DNA of 64,000 nt from Nocardia terrae (GTDB lineage: Bacteria > Actinomycetota > Actinomycetes > Mycobacteriales > Mycobacteriaceae), in the NCBI RefSeq assembly GCF_009760405.1, contig NZ_WRPP01000009.1, forward strand, positions 1-64,000. Direction: 5' to 3'. The notes under the pieces were generated by a model that saw only the letters and a list, made by a program, of their open reading frames with translations, was not told the origin of the DNA and made no database searches. Below, piece by piece: positions 18,316 to 27,059 of the stretch (positions are counted from its first letter, which is position 1; every line of letters begins with the position of its first letter). A program made the translations under genes and the position numbers.

Positions 18316-19413
18316 ATGACCATCAACACCGCCCCGCGATTGGGCAACGGCGAACTCCGGCGCATGGTCGCGCACGTGCTGGCCGACAACCCCGGCCTCG
18401 AATACAGCCCGCGCGACATCGCGAAAATCACCGGGCGTTCATCGGGCGCGATCGGCAATGCCCTTGAGGTTTTGGTGCGCGCCGGGAACGCCGAACAGAC
18501 CCAGGCCGCGCCCCGCCGCTACCGCGCCAACGCCGAGACCGCCCGCGCCGCCACGGCGGCCACCCCGGCCCCGGCTTCGGCCGCCGCGCCTCGCCGCCGT
18601 ACGAAGACCGCCGCGCCCGCACCGGCCGCCGCCGCGACCCGAGGAGCGGGTACCGCCGCCGTCACGCACCGCCGCATCGCGCCCCAGCGCCGCCGCACCG
18701 CCGCCACGGGTCGGGCCGCCGCCCGCGCCCGCACGACCGCGAAATTCGCCTTGGCACACACCGCCTTCGCGTTGGTGCTCACCGCCGCCGCCCTGGTGCT
18801 GATCGTGTCCGCCGCCATACGTGCCGCCGCCCGCGTCGCCGCGACCGTCAAGGCCGCCCTGACGCACACCCCGGCCCCGGCCGCCATCCCCGTACGGCTC
18901 GTGCCGACCGCTGCACCCGCCGCAATCGAACCGGCACCGCGCACGGTCGATCCCGCACCCCGCGCGATCGCACCCGCAACGCGCCCAATTGCACCCATCC
19001 CCACCCCGTCCGCCGACGCCGCACCCGAACCGGTGAACCCGGCCCCGGCGAGCACGGCACAACCCGCCGCACCGGCACAGGACGTGGCCCCGGCCGAGAA
19101 CCCCGCGCCGGTCACCGCCCCGACCACCACCGGCAAGCCGAAGACCGCCGCCACCCGCAAAACCACGGCATCAGACACCGCGCACGCGACGGCGAAACCC
19201 GCCATCAAGCGCGCCGCCACCACAAAGGCCACCGTCGACAAGTCCACCGACACGGCCCCGGCCCCGGTCGCCACCAAGACCGGTAAGCCGAAGGCCACGG
19301 CGACCGGCAAGACCAAGACCACGGTCAAAACCCCGAAGACGGCTGACGCACCCGGCACCGTGACCCCCGCGCGGGCGCGCCGACCGCGCACCACGAACAC
19401 CGCTGCCGCTTAA
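18316..19413 (+). CDS. Winged-helix protein with histone H1-like tail
   Basis: A 365-residue protein. Residues 1-70 are a winged helix (RRMVAHVLADNPGLEYSPRD, SSGAIGNALEVLVRAGNAEQ). The rest is Ala/Pro/Lys/Thr-rich low-complexity sequence like histone H1 or HupB tails, with a hydrophobic Ala/Val stretch near 150-175 that could be a membrane helix. AAAAGGAG precedes the ATG at ideal spacing. The helix SSGAIxNALxxLVxxG is shared with the protein at 27060-27839, so the element encodes two related DNA-binding proteins. A nucleoid or element-packaging role is inferred. Confidence 0.65.
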   Translation: MTINTAPRLGNGELRRMVAHVLADNPGLEYSPRDIAKITGRSSGAIGNALEVLVRAGNAEQTQAAPRRYRANAETARAATAATPAPASAAAPRRRTKTAAPAPAAAATRGAGTAAVTHRRIAPQRRRTAATGRAAARARTTAKFALAHTAFALVLTAAALVLIVSAAIRAAARVAATVKAALTHTPAPAAIPVRLVPTAAPAAIEPAPRTVDPAPRAIAPATRPIAPIPTPSADAAPEPVNPAPASTAQPAAPAQDVAPAENPAPVTAPTTTGKPKTAATRKTTASDTAHATAKPAIKRAATTKATVDKSTDTAPAPVATKTGKPKATATGKTKTTVKTPKTADAPGTVTPARARRPRTTNTAAA

Positions 19414-19500
19414 CCCCCCCGCGCGTTGGGCGTGCCGACCGGTGCGCCCAACGCGCGCACACGAAACCACTACCGGCACAAAGGAATCGAGGCGATCGCC

Positions 19501-19886
19501 ATGACCGACCACACGAACCCCTGCAACCACACCGCCCGCGATGCGGCTCCCACCGCCCACGAGAATGCAATCGCGGCAAGGGTTTCACGCTGGCAGCGGC
19601 AGCCCCGCCGCGCGATTGGCACGACTGCGACGGCGGGGCACGGATTGTCATCCGCACGGCCGACTACCACTACGTGGTGATCGTGCCCGCCAGGCGCGAC
19701 GAGACCGAACAACCCCTGCCCGCGTACATCGAGAACCGGCTTGTACGGACCCCCGGTGGGCGCGTGGCCCCGTTCCCGCACATGCGCGCCGACGCGCACA
19801 CCACCGCCGCCCTGGTCACCGCCTACCGCCACGCACGCGACCTCCGCGCCCGCGCCGCCGCCGATATCCACGCCGCACACCCGTGA
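19501..19886 (+). pseudogene. Small gene with likely frameshift
   Basis: An ATG at 19501 with GAGG upstream opens a short frame (MTDHTNPC) that loses coding character. From about 19581 the neighbouring frame reads like protein: GFTLAAA, DWHDCDGGARIVIRTADYH, VVIVPARRDE, ending RARAAADIHAAHP at 19886. No usable start lies in that frame upstream. A one-base shift near 19575 would join the two into a protein of about 128 residues. This could be a true frameshift, a sequencing error, or a gene starting at a non-canonical codon near 19670. The family is not recognised. Confidence 0.4.
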
Positions 19887-19967
19887 CCCGCGATACGGAC
19901 ACCCGCACCCGGACCCCATGCGGCCCCCGCACCTGTCCCGAACCCACCTAATCCCAGGAGACTGATC

Positions 19968-20255
19968 ATGAACCCGCACGCCATCTACGAGGCCCGCAAC
20001 ATCGTCACCCGCAACCACTACGCGATCTATCAACGCAACGCCCAGGGCCTCTACCCGGTGGTGCACGTGTTCGGCACCATGCGGACCCCCACCCTGGCGT
20101 TCCTGACCGAGGACGAGCTGCCCCCCTACAGCTTCGGCGCGGTACGCACCGTCGTCGGCATGTCCCCCGAGGGCCTGGAAATCCTCAATGGCGGCGTCAC
20201 CGGCGCGCTTCTCGATGCCCTGCCCGCCGGTCACGAACCCGAGATCGGCATGTAG
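19968..20255 (+). CDS. Small hypothetical ICE protein
   Basis: A 95-residue protein with a clear AGGAGA ribosome site. It is strand-rich at the N-terminus (HYAIYQRNAQGLYPVVHVFG) with a C-terminal helix; no membrane segment or known motif. It is the third gene of the group starting at 18316 and is followed by a strong terminator at 20310-20350. I do not recognise it. Confidence 0.6.
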   Translation: MNPHAIYEARNIVTRNHYAIYQRNAQGLYPVVHVFGTMRTPTLAFLTEDELPPYSFGAVRTVVGMSPEGLEILNGGVTGALLDALPAGHEPEIGM

Positions 20256-20309
20256 CACCGACACAACAGGCGCGGCCCCGCCGTGGATCGCGCCGCCCCC
20301 AGCACATCC

Positions 20310-20350
20310 GGTGGTGCGGGCATGGCAACGAATGCCATGCCCGCACCACC
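20310..20350 (+). terminator. Strong rho-independent terminator
   Basis: An 18-bp perfect stem (20310-20327 and 20333-20350) with a 5-base loop, followed by GTTTTC. It closes the plus-strand group 18316-20255. A stem this long and perfect is unusual for this genome type. Confidence 0.85.
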
Positions 20351-20608
20351 GTTTTCGCGTCTAACCACCCCTGCGGGACGGCCCCGGCAACCGGTCCAGC
20401 AACGCGACCCGGGACGCGTCGCGGCGGTTCGACCCGCGTCGCCACCGCGTACCCGCCCGCCGCTGTGGGCCCTATCGCGACCCACCGGCACCCGGGCACG
20501 GGGTGGGGGCGGGGCCGCGAACCGACCGGAGGGCGTTCATGTTTCGTGGCCCTCACCCAACCGCACCGGGGACACCCGGCCCTGTTCACTGCGCCGGGCA
20601 CAAAAAGG

Positions 20609-20644
20609 GCGGCGGTGCCGCCCCTACTGGGGCGGCACCGCCGC
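20609..20644 (-). terminator. Rho-independent terminator of 20659-20949 gene
   Basis: A 16-bp perfect stem (20609-20624/20629-20644) with loop TACT. On the minus strand it is followed by a short C pair and TTTTT (20602-20606 read in reverse), so it terminates the minus-strand transcript arriving from 20949 or from the cutinase. Confidence 0.82.
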
Positions 20645-20658
20645 TTGCCGGTTCGGCC

Positions 20659-20949
20659 CTAGTCCGTGCTCGTGCCGGTGCCGTTCTGGGTCGAATCCGC
20701 CGGGATCGCCCCGGCCGCAACGAGATCGGCGAGGCTGCGACCTTCGGTCCGTTCGAACGGGAATGGGTCGGCAAAGGCGTAGTCGCATTGCCAAGAGGGC
20801 GAGCACTGCTCACAGATCGTGAGGTCGTGCTTGCATTCGGCCTCGGGCGCAACCGGAATACGGCATTCGCGCTTGCCCGTGCTGATCTGCGCTCCGGTCG
20901 CGGCGTCGGTGCAGGTCAAATCCAACCAGCCGATCACGGTCTCGTTCAT
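20659..20949 (-). CDS. Small cysteine-rich hypothetical protein
   Basis: A 96-residue protein with AAAGGA before the ATG at 20949. It starts with a strand-rich part (TVIGWLDLTCTDAATGAQ), then has a cysteine set C-x9-C-x2-C-x5-C (from ECKHDLTICEQCSPSWQC), suggesting a zinc site. The tail is Thr/Ser-rich. The conserved promoter module at 21165-21227 lies about 220 bases upstream. Its function is unknown. The 28155-28382 protein is similarly small with a cysteine cluster. Confidence 0.6.
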   Translation of the reverse strand: MNETVIGWLDLTCTDAATGAQISTGKRECRIPVAPEAECKHDLTICEQCSPSWQCDYAFADPFPFERTEGRSLADLVAAGAIPADSTQNGTGTSTD

Positions 20950-21164
20950 TTGATTATTCCTTTCGTTCCGTGGGTCGCGGTTTCCCCTTCGCCGCCGCGA
21001 TCACCGACACGGGCAGGTACCCGGGTAGGCGGTCGCGGGGCGGGGTTGGGGTTCACCGGTGCGGCGTCGCCGGTGACGGCGACGCCGGTGTTGTACGGGG
21101 GTAGATAGATCCCGGCCGGGCAGGTTCCCGCCGGATGCGCGGGCCGCGAACGCGGGAACCACGT

Positions 21165-21227
21165 CCATGGACCCTCCGTGCCCCGCCGATGTCAAGCCGA
21201 TCAGCCAACAAGACGGGCGTCTTGTTG
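21165..21227 (-). promoter_or_regulatory. Conserved promoter/operator module, copy 1
   Basis: On the minus strand this reads a 9-bp perfect dyad (CAACAAGAC/GTCTTGTTG, 21206-21214 and 21219-21227), then TTGACA (21195-21190), then CCATGG (21170-21165). The elements CGTCTTGTT, TTGACATC and GTCCATGG recur with the same spacing at 27942-27993, upstream of another minus-strand ICE gene. The rest of the 20950-21321 gap shows nothing else definite. Confidence 0.6.
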
Positions 21228-21321
21228 AAACCGCCTGATATTCAGCCTGTTTCGAGCATTCGCGCTATGTGGACCTTGCGAGGATGTTCGGCAGGGGCTG
21301 TCAATCGGAGTGGCGCTCAGA

Positions 21322-22743
21322 TCATTTGGTGTGCTCGATTTGGTTGGTGATCCAGTCGAGCACGGTGGGCAAGGTGCTGTCGTAGCCGGTCTGGTGGACA
21401 CCGGAGGTGTAAAAGCGCGCCGCGTCGCTGCCTTCGCGCGCTAGGTCCGAAAGCGCGCTGCTAGTGTTCGGGTTGTTGGTCAGTGCGGAGGCCAGCGACG
21501 AACCGGAGCCGCCGCTAGTTGTGGTCAGTGCTTGTGCGGCGGTGGCGGCGAGGTCGGCGGCGATGGGTACCATGCCGACCAGCTCGATGCCCGCGCCGAG
21601 GACGTCACCTGCGGCGAGTTTTTCGGTGGCGCGCCAGGCGATCTCTTGGGCGGAGCCGATGTCGGTCGCGACGCGGGAGAGGTCGGTGCGTGCCAGGATG
21701 GCGACGATCTGTGCGGCGATGGCGGTGGTGCCGGAGGTGTCCATCGGGGCGGCCAGTTCCAGGGCGCGGGCGACGAGTCCGAGGTCGGCCTTGTCGGCGA
21801 GCTGGACGAGCGGGCTGAACGCGGTGTTGATCTCGCTGGAGAGCCGGTGTGCTTCAGGGATATTGCCGGCCAGGACTGCCCCGGGGAGTGCACCGAGGTC
21901 GCCGAGCAGGGTGGGGATGCCCGAGGCGAACGAGGCGAGACCGCTGGCCACCACGACGACCTGCTGGGCGACGGTCGCGGCGTCGAGCTCACCGTCGGAG
22001 GAGGTGCTCACCGCGGGCGTGCTGTCTTCACCGGTGAAGGCACGTCCGAGTGCGCTCCATGCCGGTGAGGACTGGTCGGAGGTCGCGCAGTACAGGTCAC
22101 CGGCGGCGCACACGGTGCGGACTCGGTCGGCCAGCGAGCCGAATCCTTGTGTGCGGGGGCCGGATACGCCTTGCCCGTCGGTGTTGGTGCCCAATTGCGG
22201 GGTCGCCGAGTCGCGGCGGGGGTCGGCTATCAGTGCGACCGCCGCCACCCGAGAAGCCGCGATCGTGGAGGAGCCGGTGCCGATGGCCGAGGCGACATCA
22301 CCTGCCACGTCGGCGCCCTGGGAGTAGCCGGCGAGCACGACTCGCGTTTCGGAGCACAATCCGCCGAGCAGTCCCGAGAGTACTTGCTTGCCTTCGGTTT
22401 GTGAGCTGGCGTATGGGGCTGCGGCGGCGGGATAGGACAGATAGCGGACGTCGATGTCGCCGCCGTAGCGGGTGGCCAACCCGTTGCCCAGTGTGGCCAG
22501 CAGGCCCACCGGTTGGGCGGGGTTGGCGGCGGCGTTGGTTTCGCCCGTGCCGGGGACCATGATCGCGGTGACCGGCGCACAGCCCGGGGCAGCCGTGGCG
22601 GTGCCGGTCGCGATGGCGGTGGCGGTCACGGTGGCCGCTAGCAGGGCCGTCACGGTGGCGGCGGCGGTCATTCGGGCCGGTGCGCGCCCGCGACGGCGGA
22701 ACTGCGCAATGGGGCGTGTGGAGCGGGAGCGGTGGGTTCGCAT
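21322..22743 (-). CDS. Cutinase-family serine esterase, secreted
   Basis: A 473-residue precursor from the ATG at 22743, which has GGAGG nine bases upstream; a longer frame to 22830 is not needed. Basic residues and a hydrophobic stretch (to about residue 50, ending ATGTATAAP) form a signal peptide. The cutinase domain follows: PGTGETNAA near the start, the nucleophile elbow AGYSQGADVAG, a Cys-x8-Cys pair and the CAAGDLYC acid region. A helical extension of over 200 residues follows the catalytic core, longer than simple cutinases. Family members hydrolyse ester bonds in cutin, lipids or mycolate esters outside the cell. Within an ICE it may help open the mycolate layer for mating; that is inference. 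Confidence 0.8.
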   Translation of the reverse strand: MRTHRSRSTRPIAQFRRRGRAPARMTAAATVTALLAATVTATAIATGTATAAPGCAPVTAIMVPGTGETNAAANPAQPVGLLATLGNGLATRYGGDIDVRYLSYPAAAAPYASSQTEGKQVLSGLLGGLCSETRVVLAGYSQGADVAGDVASAIGTGSSTIAASRVAAVALIADPRRDSATPQLGTNTDGQGVSGPRTQGFGSLADRVRTVCAAGDLYCATSDQSSPAWSALGRAFTGEDSTPAVSTSSDGELDAATVAQQVVVVASGLASFASGIPTLLGDLGALPGAVLAGNIPEAHRLSSEINTAFSPLVQLADKADLGLVARALELAAPMDTSGTTAIAAQIVAILARTDLSRVATDIGSAQEIAWRATEKLAAGDVLGAGIELVGMVPIAADLAATAAQALTTTSGGSGSSLASALTNNPNTSSALSDLAREGSDAARFYTSGVHQTGYDSTLPTVLDWITNQIEHTK

Positions 22744-23428
22744 GGGGTTGCCTCCGGAGAAGTCGAACCGTGCGCGGGGCCGGGTGGCCTCGCGCACGGG
22801 AACTGCTTCTGTGGGGGTGTTTTTCGACATCGAGACGCAAAGATTTTTCGCAGCGACCTCCGCGCTCCCGCATGAGGCGGGCAGGCAGGGTGCCTGGCTA
22901 GTCCGCCTGATTGGCCTGCTGTTCGGGTGGGGCCGGACTTGTCAAACAGGAGCTGCCCCGTTACACCCTTGGCGCGATGCCTGGCCGTCGACCGCGAACT
23001 TGCGGGTGGCATGTAACACCAATTCGACAACCGCACAGCACAGGGTCGGCAACTCTGAATCGAAAGACCTTGAGCCCGCAGCGGAGCCGAATCAATGCCT
23101 GGACGTTCAGCGCATCCTAGAGCTCGGACCGGCTACGAAATGCCGCCTTGGCATTTGGCGAGAACGGCCCAAACCGGAGCAGTCGAAACTGTAGGTATGC
23201 CCACCGGCGGTGGTCGCCGCCCAGCGAGTCGAACGGGGGAACGTAATGGTCGCGGCGACGAAACCCGGGTGCCGCGACGTCCGGTGACAGGCGCGAGGCG
23301 CAACTTGGCCATCAGAGGAGCGGAGTCAAAGTTGCTCCCTTTCAAGGAGTTACGAACGACACTCTCTCGCCCATGGCATTCTGGAGTAGCACCGACAGGT
23401 GCTCCGAGATGGTGCAGGAGGGGTTCAA
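22744..23428. promoter_or_regulatory. Cutinase leader and cargo boundary
   Basis: Bases 22744-22920 form the cutinase 5' leader. A 9-bp hairpin (CCGTGCGCG at 22768-22776 with its complement at 22791-22799) lies about 25 bases before the start codon and could affect translation. A diverged copy of this leader, with the hairpin's left arm decayed, is at 26866-27010. From about 22920 to 23428 no gene is visible. The AGGAGGGG site of the 23429 gene ends the stretch. Confidence 0.55.
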
Positions 23429-23905
23429 ATGACCGAATCAGCGGCCAGCGAGGTAGTGAGCCTTGATCAATCTGAAGTTGAGACAATCTACGTCTTGGCG
23501 AGCAAATACGGTGTCACGATTGAAGAGCTACCGCGGCTAGGCGCAGAGCCGGTAACGTTGGTAACCGTTATTCTAGTAGGGGGTTCGACGGCGATAGCTT
23601 GTGTTCTCCGTGCACTTGATCAACGGAGGGGCGGTCAGGTCATTGACCTTCGGGCCGGTGCTCGCAAGAAATTTTTCCGGACGCCAGATGTCGCATTCGG
23701 AACCTTTGTGATTATTGCTGCCGATGGTTCTGTAACCGTGCGCGTAAAGGAACCCGATCGAACGCTCGGAAAGCTGCTCTCTACTTTGCCTGAAATCCTG
23801 CCAGGGGGTGGCAGTGTCAGAGACGCGGCCACCGCCGTGTGCGGGGCATTTGAGCAAGAAGTCGAGTTGGAACCCGGCGACTGCCGACAGACCGAGGCGG
23901 GATAG
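23429..23905 (+). CDS. Single-helix membrane protein, EACC1-like
   Basis: A 158-residue protein with a strong AGGAGGGG site. A short N-terminal domain (SEVETIYVLASKYGVTIEEL) is followed by a hydrophobic segment (VTLVTVILVGGSTAIACVL, about residues 42-60) and a strand-rich domain (TFVIIAADGSVTVRVKEP). This layout resembles effector-associated small components (EACC1-like) found beside effectors in actinobacterial conflict systems, but the match is by eye. Its stop overlaps the GTG of the metalloprotease by one base (TAGTG), so they are co-translated. Confidence 0.5.
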   Translation: MTESAASEVVSLDQSEVETIYVLASKYGVTIEELPRLGAEPVTLVTVILVGGSTAIACVLRALDQRRGGQVIDLRAGARKKFFRTPDVAFGTFVIIAADGSVTVRVKEPDRTLGKLLSTLPEILPGGGSVRDAATAVCGAFEQEVELEPGDCRQTEAG

Positions 23906-25146
23906 TGACCGTGGACATTACCGCGCTGCAGATCCTCGACAGTTTGCGGCGGCAATCGGAAATGAGATTCGGGACACCTATTAAGTCAACTCCTGAAATA
24001 GTGCAAGAAATAGACTCGATCCTCAGGGGAATGACAAATTCGAATGCTGAGCTCTTGGAGTTCCTTGATCGTAAATCTGCCAGCTTGAGAGATGAAGAAA
24101 GGGCTTGGCGCCTGACGCAGGCTCACATTGAGGACGAGCTTCGATTGGCTGGGGGGATGCTGAATGGAATAGAGAAGCCTCTAGTAGGATGTCTGCAAAC
24201 TGGCCAGCTCAACATGGTATCTATGCGCACCCCTTCGGGTGGGCACTTGATTCTAGTAGAACGAGATCTTGATCTCTTCTGTTGGAAACTCGCCAAAGCA
24301 GTTGCGTACGCAACATACTTTGAAGGTCAGGATGTCTTCCCATCATTTCCAATAAATGCCAAGGATGAAGCGGGGGGTGGCATACTCGGGGGATTTAGTG
24401 CATTGATTTCGGGAGATAACTATAATAGACGACTCGATAGAATTATCGAAGATCCGCAGTTTTCGCGCCACTTTTGCGATTTGATCGTCACGTATGCAGT
24501 CACCGGGGACACGAGACGCGTCTCTGGGCGTCCATTAGATTGGAGAGACTCGCAAGATCCCGTCATACTGTTCAGATCGATGGAGTACTTTCTTGTCGGA
24601 CACGAGTATGGTCACCTCTGCTGTCGCCATTTCGACGAGGCCAATCGACGCAAGGGGGTGCTGCCTTGTGGGGAGGATGAGGTGTACGAGTGTGGATGGA
24701 AGCAGGAGATCCAAGCCGACTTCTTTGGGGCGGATATAGCGCTCAGCCTCGGAGGCACCCATGCCTCGCCCGTAAGGGAAGGTGTCACAGGCACATTTGA
24801 ACGTGAAGTACCATTCCATCGAAGACTTACCGGTGTTGCAACATTTCTAATGGGAATTCAAACGATGGATCTTGCAATATCTGTCTTAGAAACGGGTTCT
24901 GAAGAATTTAGAAAGCTGGGGACTCATCCGGATCCCGTATTGCGTCTAGATTGGATTAATAAGTATGTAGATCGAAAAGCGGAAGAGAATCCGGCCTTCG
25001 CCGAGATGGTGCGCGCAGCGATAATCGGGGGAAGGTTGTATGGCCAAATTATAGCTCGAATGTGGGATCATGTTAGGCCGGTAGTTTTGGATCTCCATAG
25101 GCAGGGCGTAAGGCCAGCTCCCACCTGGCGATCCAATCTGAAATAG
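23905..25146 (+). CDS. HEYGH zinc metalloprotease, putative defence effector
   Basis: A 413-residue protein with the zincin motif HEYGH (near residue 233) in the hydrophobic context EYFLVGHEYGHLCC. About 37 residues later comes WKQEIQADFFGADIA, which supplies the third zinc ligand as in gluzincin-like families. No signal peptide or membrane span, so it acts in the cytoplasm. The HExxH...ExxAD layout resembles the Lit/U49 phage-exclusion proteases and other intracellular effectors. The gene is clearly more AT-rich than its surroundings, with codons such as AAT, GAA and ATA common, which suggests separate acquisition. It starts at GTG 23905, coupled to the upstream membrane protein. The substrate is unknown. 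Confidence 0.65.
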   Translation: MTVDITALQILDSLRRQSEMRFGTPIKSTPEIVQEIDSILRGMTNSNAELLEFLDRKSASLRDEERAWRLTQAHIEDELRLAGGMLNGIEKPLVGCLQTGQLNMVSMRTPSGGHLILVERDLDLFCWKLAKAVAYATYFEGQDVFPSFPINAKDEAGGGILGGFSALISGDNYNRRLDRIIEDPQFSRHFCDLIVTYAVTGDTRRVSGRPLDWRDSQDPVILFRSMEYFLVGHEYGHLCCRHFDEANRRKGVLPCGEDEVYECGWKQEIQADFFGADIALSLGGTHASPVREGVTGTFEREVPFHRRLTGVATFLMGIQTMDLAISVLETGSEEFRKLGTHPDPVLRLDWINKYVDRKAEENPAFAEMVRAAIIGGRLYGQIIARMWDHVRPVVLDLHRQGVRPAPTWRSNLK

Positions 25147-25168
25147 GTTGGAGCTATGGGGAATCGGT

Positions 25169-26353
25169 TCATCCATGCATCATCCGCTGATGTAGACGCC
25201 GGGCCCAGTCCTCCTCAATCGAGTACAGTGCCATACCGGCGTATGGCTGAAGCTCCCGGTGTTCTCCGCTGTTGACCAGGCGTTCGAAGCATTCGCGTAC
25301 GTCCGACCTGTCACCCCAATACCCGAGGTACTCTATCGCCGTCATCCGGATATGCTCATCCGGATCCTGTACCGCCGCAATGAGAACCGGGACGAAGTCC
25401 TCGATCCCTTGGGGTCGTAGCCAAAGAATGATGCGCATCCGGTCGTCGCGTGGCAGAGCCATCGTAGCGTCGACCAGCGCAGCCGCTGTGAAACCGAGTC
25501 TGGGGAGCAGCGTCAGGGGACTACCTTCGAACGCATGCACTTCCGCAAACTCTGAGTCCGACAACGCATCCCAACCTCGCATTGTGTCGAGGAGCTCTCG
25601 AGCTAGTCGATTTTCTGGGTCTTCGACCAGTGAACGGCGAAGGGCGGCAACAGAATATCGGAAAAGAGGCAGGGAGTGCTGCTCGTAAGCGAGTCGAGAC
25701 AGCCCATTGCCAATGCCGTACCAAGGTGGCGAGGCGTTGGGGACGCGATCTACAAGGTACGCGAACAGGCCTACGGCTACGACCAGCGTCGAGCTCCGCG
25801 TTAGGAATAGCAGTCCCGCCTTCTCCAGCCGGGTGTCCGGATCGTACGGACCGCGGTGAGGCCGCGCCGTCCTGCCGCCGTCACCGCTCGCTACGCGGAC
25901 GTCTGAGCTTTCAGGCAGGTCTGCAGTCGGAGACGTCGACGGTGCGGGTTCGTTCGACTTCCGTGCATCTTGGAATGAGAGAAGTTGAGTGGCAAGGCTG
26001 CGCATCCGGCCCGGCCCAATCTTGGCCCAAAGGTCGTCTGCCTGGGACTTCATGTCTTGCTTCGGCGGGTGAAGGAGGGTGAAGAGCCAGACTAAGACCT
26101 GACGCTGTCGAGTAGTAAGGGCTTCCCATTCGCTGCCACTCGCCTCACTGAGCGTTCTCATGCAGTTGGCTAGTGCAGCCCTTTCATCTCCGTTCCACTC
26201 ATTCTGTATCCACCGGTCATAACTCGCCTTGACGTCTCGCATGTGCACTTCGCGGACGGGCATACCTGTCAGAAACTTGTTGACAAGATGGACTTGCGGG
26301 TCATACTGCGACATTGCACCATCTTCCCCGGAGGTTCCACCTGGATCGGCCAT
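25169..26353 (-). CDS. HEAT-repeat protein, cargo partner
   Basis: A 394-residue protein (381 if the ATG at 26314, with GGGGAAG upstream, is used). Residues about 20-120 form a helical domain (TTRQRQVLVWLFTLLHPP), then a disordered Pro/Ser linker. The C-terminal part has HEAT-like helices (FVPVLIAAVQDPDEHIRMTAI, one unit) that would bind protein or nucleic acid. It converges on the metalloprotease with 22 bases between stops, and both sit inside the region bounded by the duplicated cutinase leader. It could be a sensor or inhibitor for the cassette, but no evidence in the sequence proves this. Confidence 0.55.
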   Translation of the reverse strand: MADPGGTSGEDGAMSQYDPQVHLVNKFLTGMPVREVHMRDVKASYDRWIQNEWNGDERAALANCMRTLSEASGSEWEALTTRQRQVLVWLFTLLHPPKQDMKSQADDLWAKIGPGRMRSLATQLLSFQDARKSNEPAPSTSPTADLPESSDVRVASGDGGRTARPHRGPYDPDTRLEKAGLLFLTRSSTLVVAVGLFAYLVDRVPNASPPWYGIGNGLSRLAYEQHSLPLFRYSVAALRRSLVEDPENRLARELLDTMRGWDALSDSEFAEVHAFEGSPLTLLPRLGFTAAALVDATMALPRDDRMRIILWLRPQGIEDFVPVLIAAVQDPDEHIRMTAIEYLGYWGDRSDVRECFERLVNSGEHRELQPYAGMALYSIEEDWARRLHQRMMHG

Positions 26354-26757
26354 TTCGCCTGAATCTCAGGTGATTCCAAGCCAAGGTAGGTTCCTGGCGT
26401 ACCGAACTGCGTTCGGAATCTGATTCCCCGGCTTGCAGCCTACTATCCATTTCCGCATAGTTGTTCTCCGTATTGCGGACGCGGACAATGGGTACCAGCC
26501 CATTGCGCACGGTATGGATGCGCTCTGGGATCACATGAGTGGATTGTGTTTCTCGGCAGGCGTTCTGCTGGCTGGCTACCTCCGAAATCCGGCGTTGCAG
26601 ACGATTTCGCCTCCAGCATCGGCACCGGGCCCAAGCCGGGCAGGGGCGGGCGGGGGGACATGCTGGGGGGTCGACACCCCCAGTATGGGGCCGATTCATA
26701 CACTCGGGCAACATGATTCAGCTATTGCCAACGGCCTAGCGTCGGGGATGGCGGTGG

Positions 26758-26814
26758 CGGTCACGGTGGCCCCTAGCGGTCACGGTGGCCCCTAGCGGTC
26801 ACGGTGGCCCCTAG
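26758..26814. repeat. Three perfect 19-bp tandem repeats
   Basis: The unit CGGTCACGGTGGCCCCTAG occurs three times in a row (26758, 26777, 26796). It derives from the region that in the intact cutinase encodes the TVTA-type signal peptide (similar bases occur near 22620-22650). Repeat expansion inside a decaying gene copy is the likely origin. Confidence 0.8.
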
Positions 26815-27010
26815 TATGTCGCTGACCGTCGTGGCGGGACGGCACGGCGGTGCGATGGGTATGCATGGGTTTCGCCTCCGGAGAAGTTGATCCGTATGCA
26901 GGACTGGGTGACCTCGCGCACGGCAACTGCTTCTGCGGGTGTTTTCGATATCGATAAGCAAGGATTTCGGGGCGTCTTCCGCACGTCCGCCGGGGTGGAC
27001 GGGCAGGTGC
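26792..27010 (-). pseudogene. Decayed duplicate of cutinase leader and N-terminus
   Basis: Bases 26866-27010 match the cutinase 5' leader at 22743-22920, including CTCCGGAGAAGT and CTCGCGCACGG plus the CAACTGCTTCTG block. The ATG at 26866 begins MHTHR (cutinase: MRTHR) but hits a stop at 26792 inside the tandem repeat. This is a truncated second copy. It shows that the segment between about 22.9 and 26.8 kb lies between two copies of the same sequence. The remaining 26354-26757 holds no recognisable gene. Confidence 0.65.
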
Positions 27011-27059
27011 CCCGGTAGTAGGGGTGCAGACCACCGGGGCACCAACGACTCCACTGCGG

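Noticed and set aside
26758..26814. Tandem repeats as a CRISPR array
   Set aside because: Units are contiguous with no spacers and no cas genes nearby.
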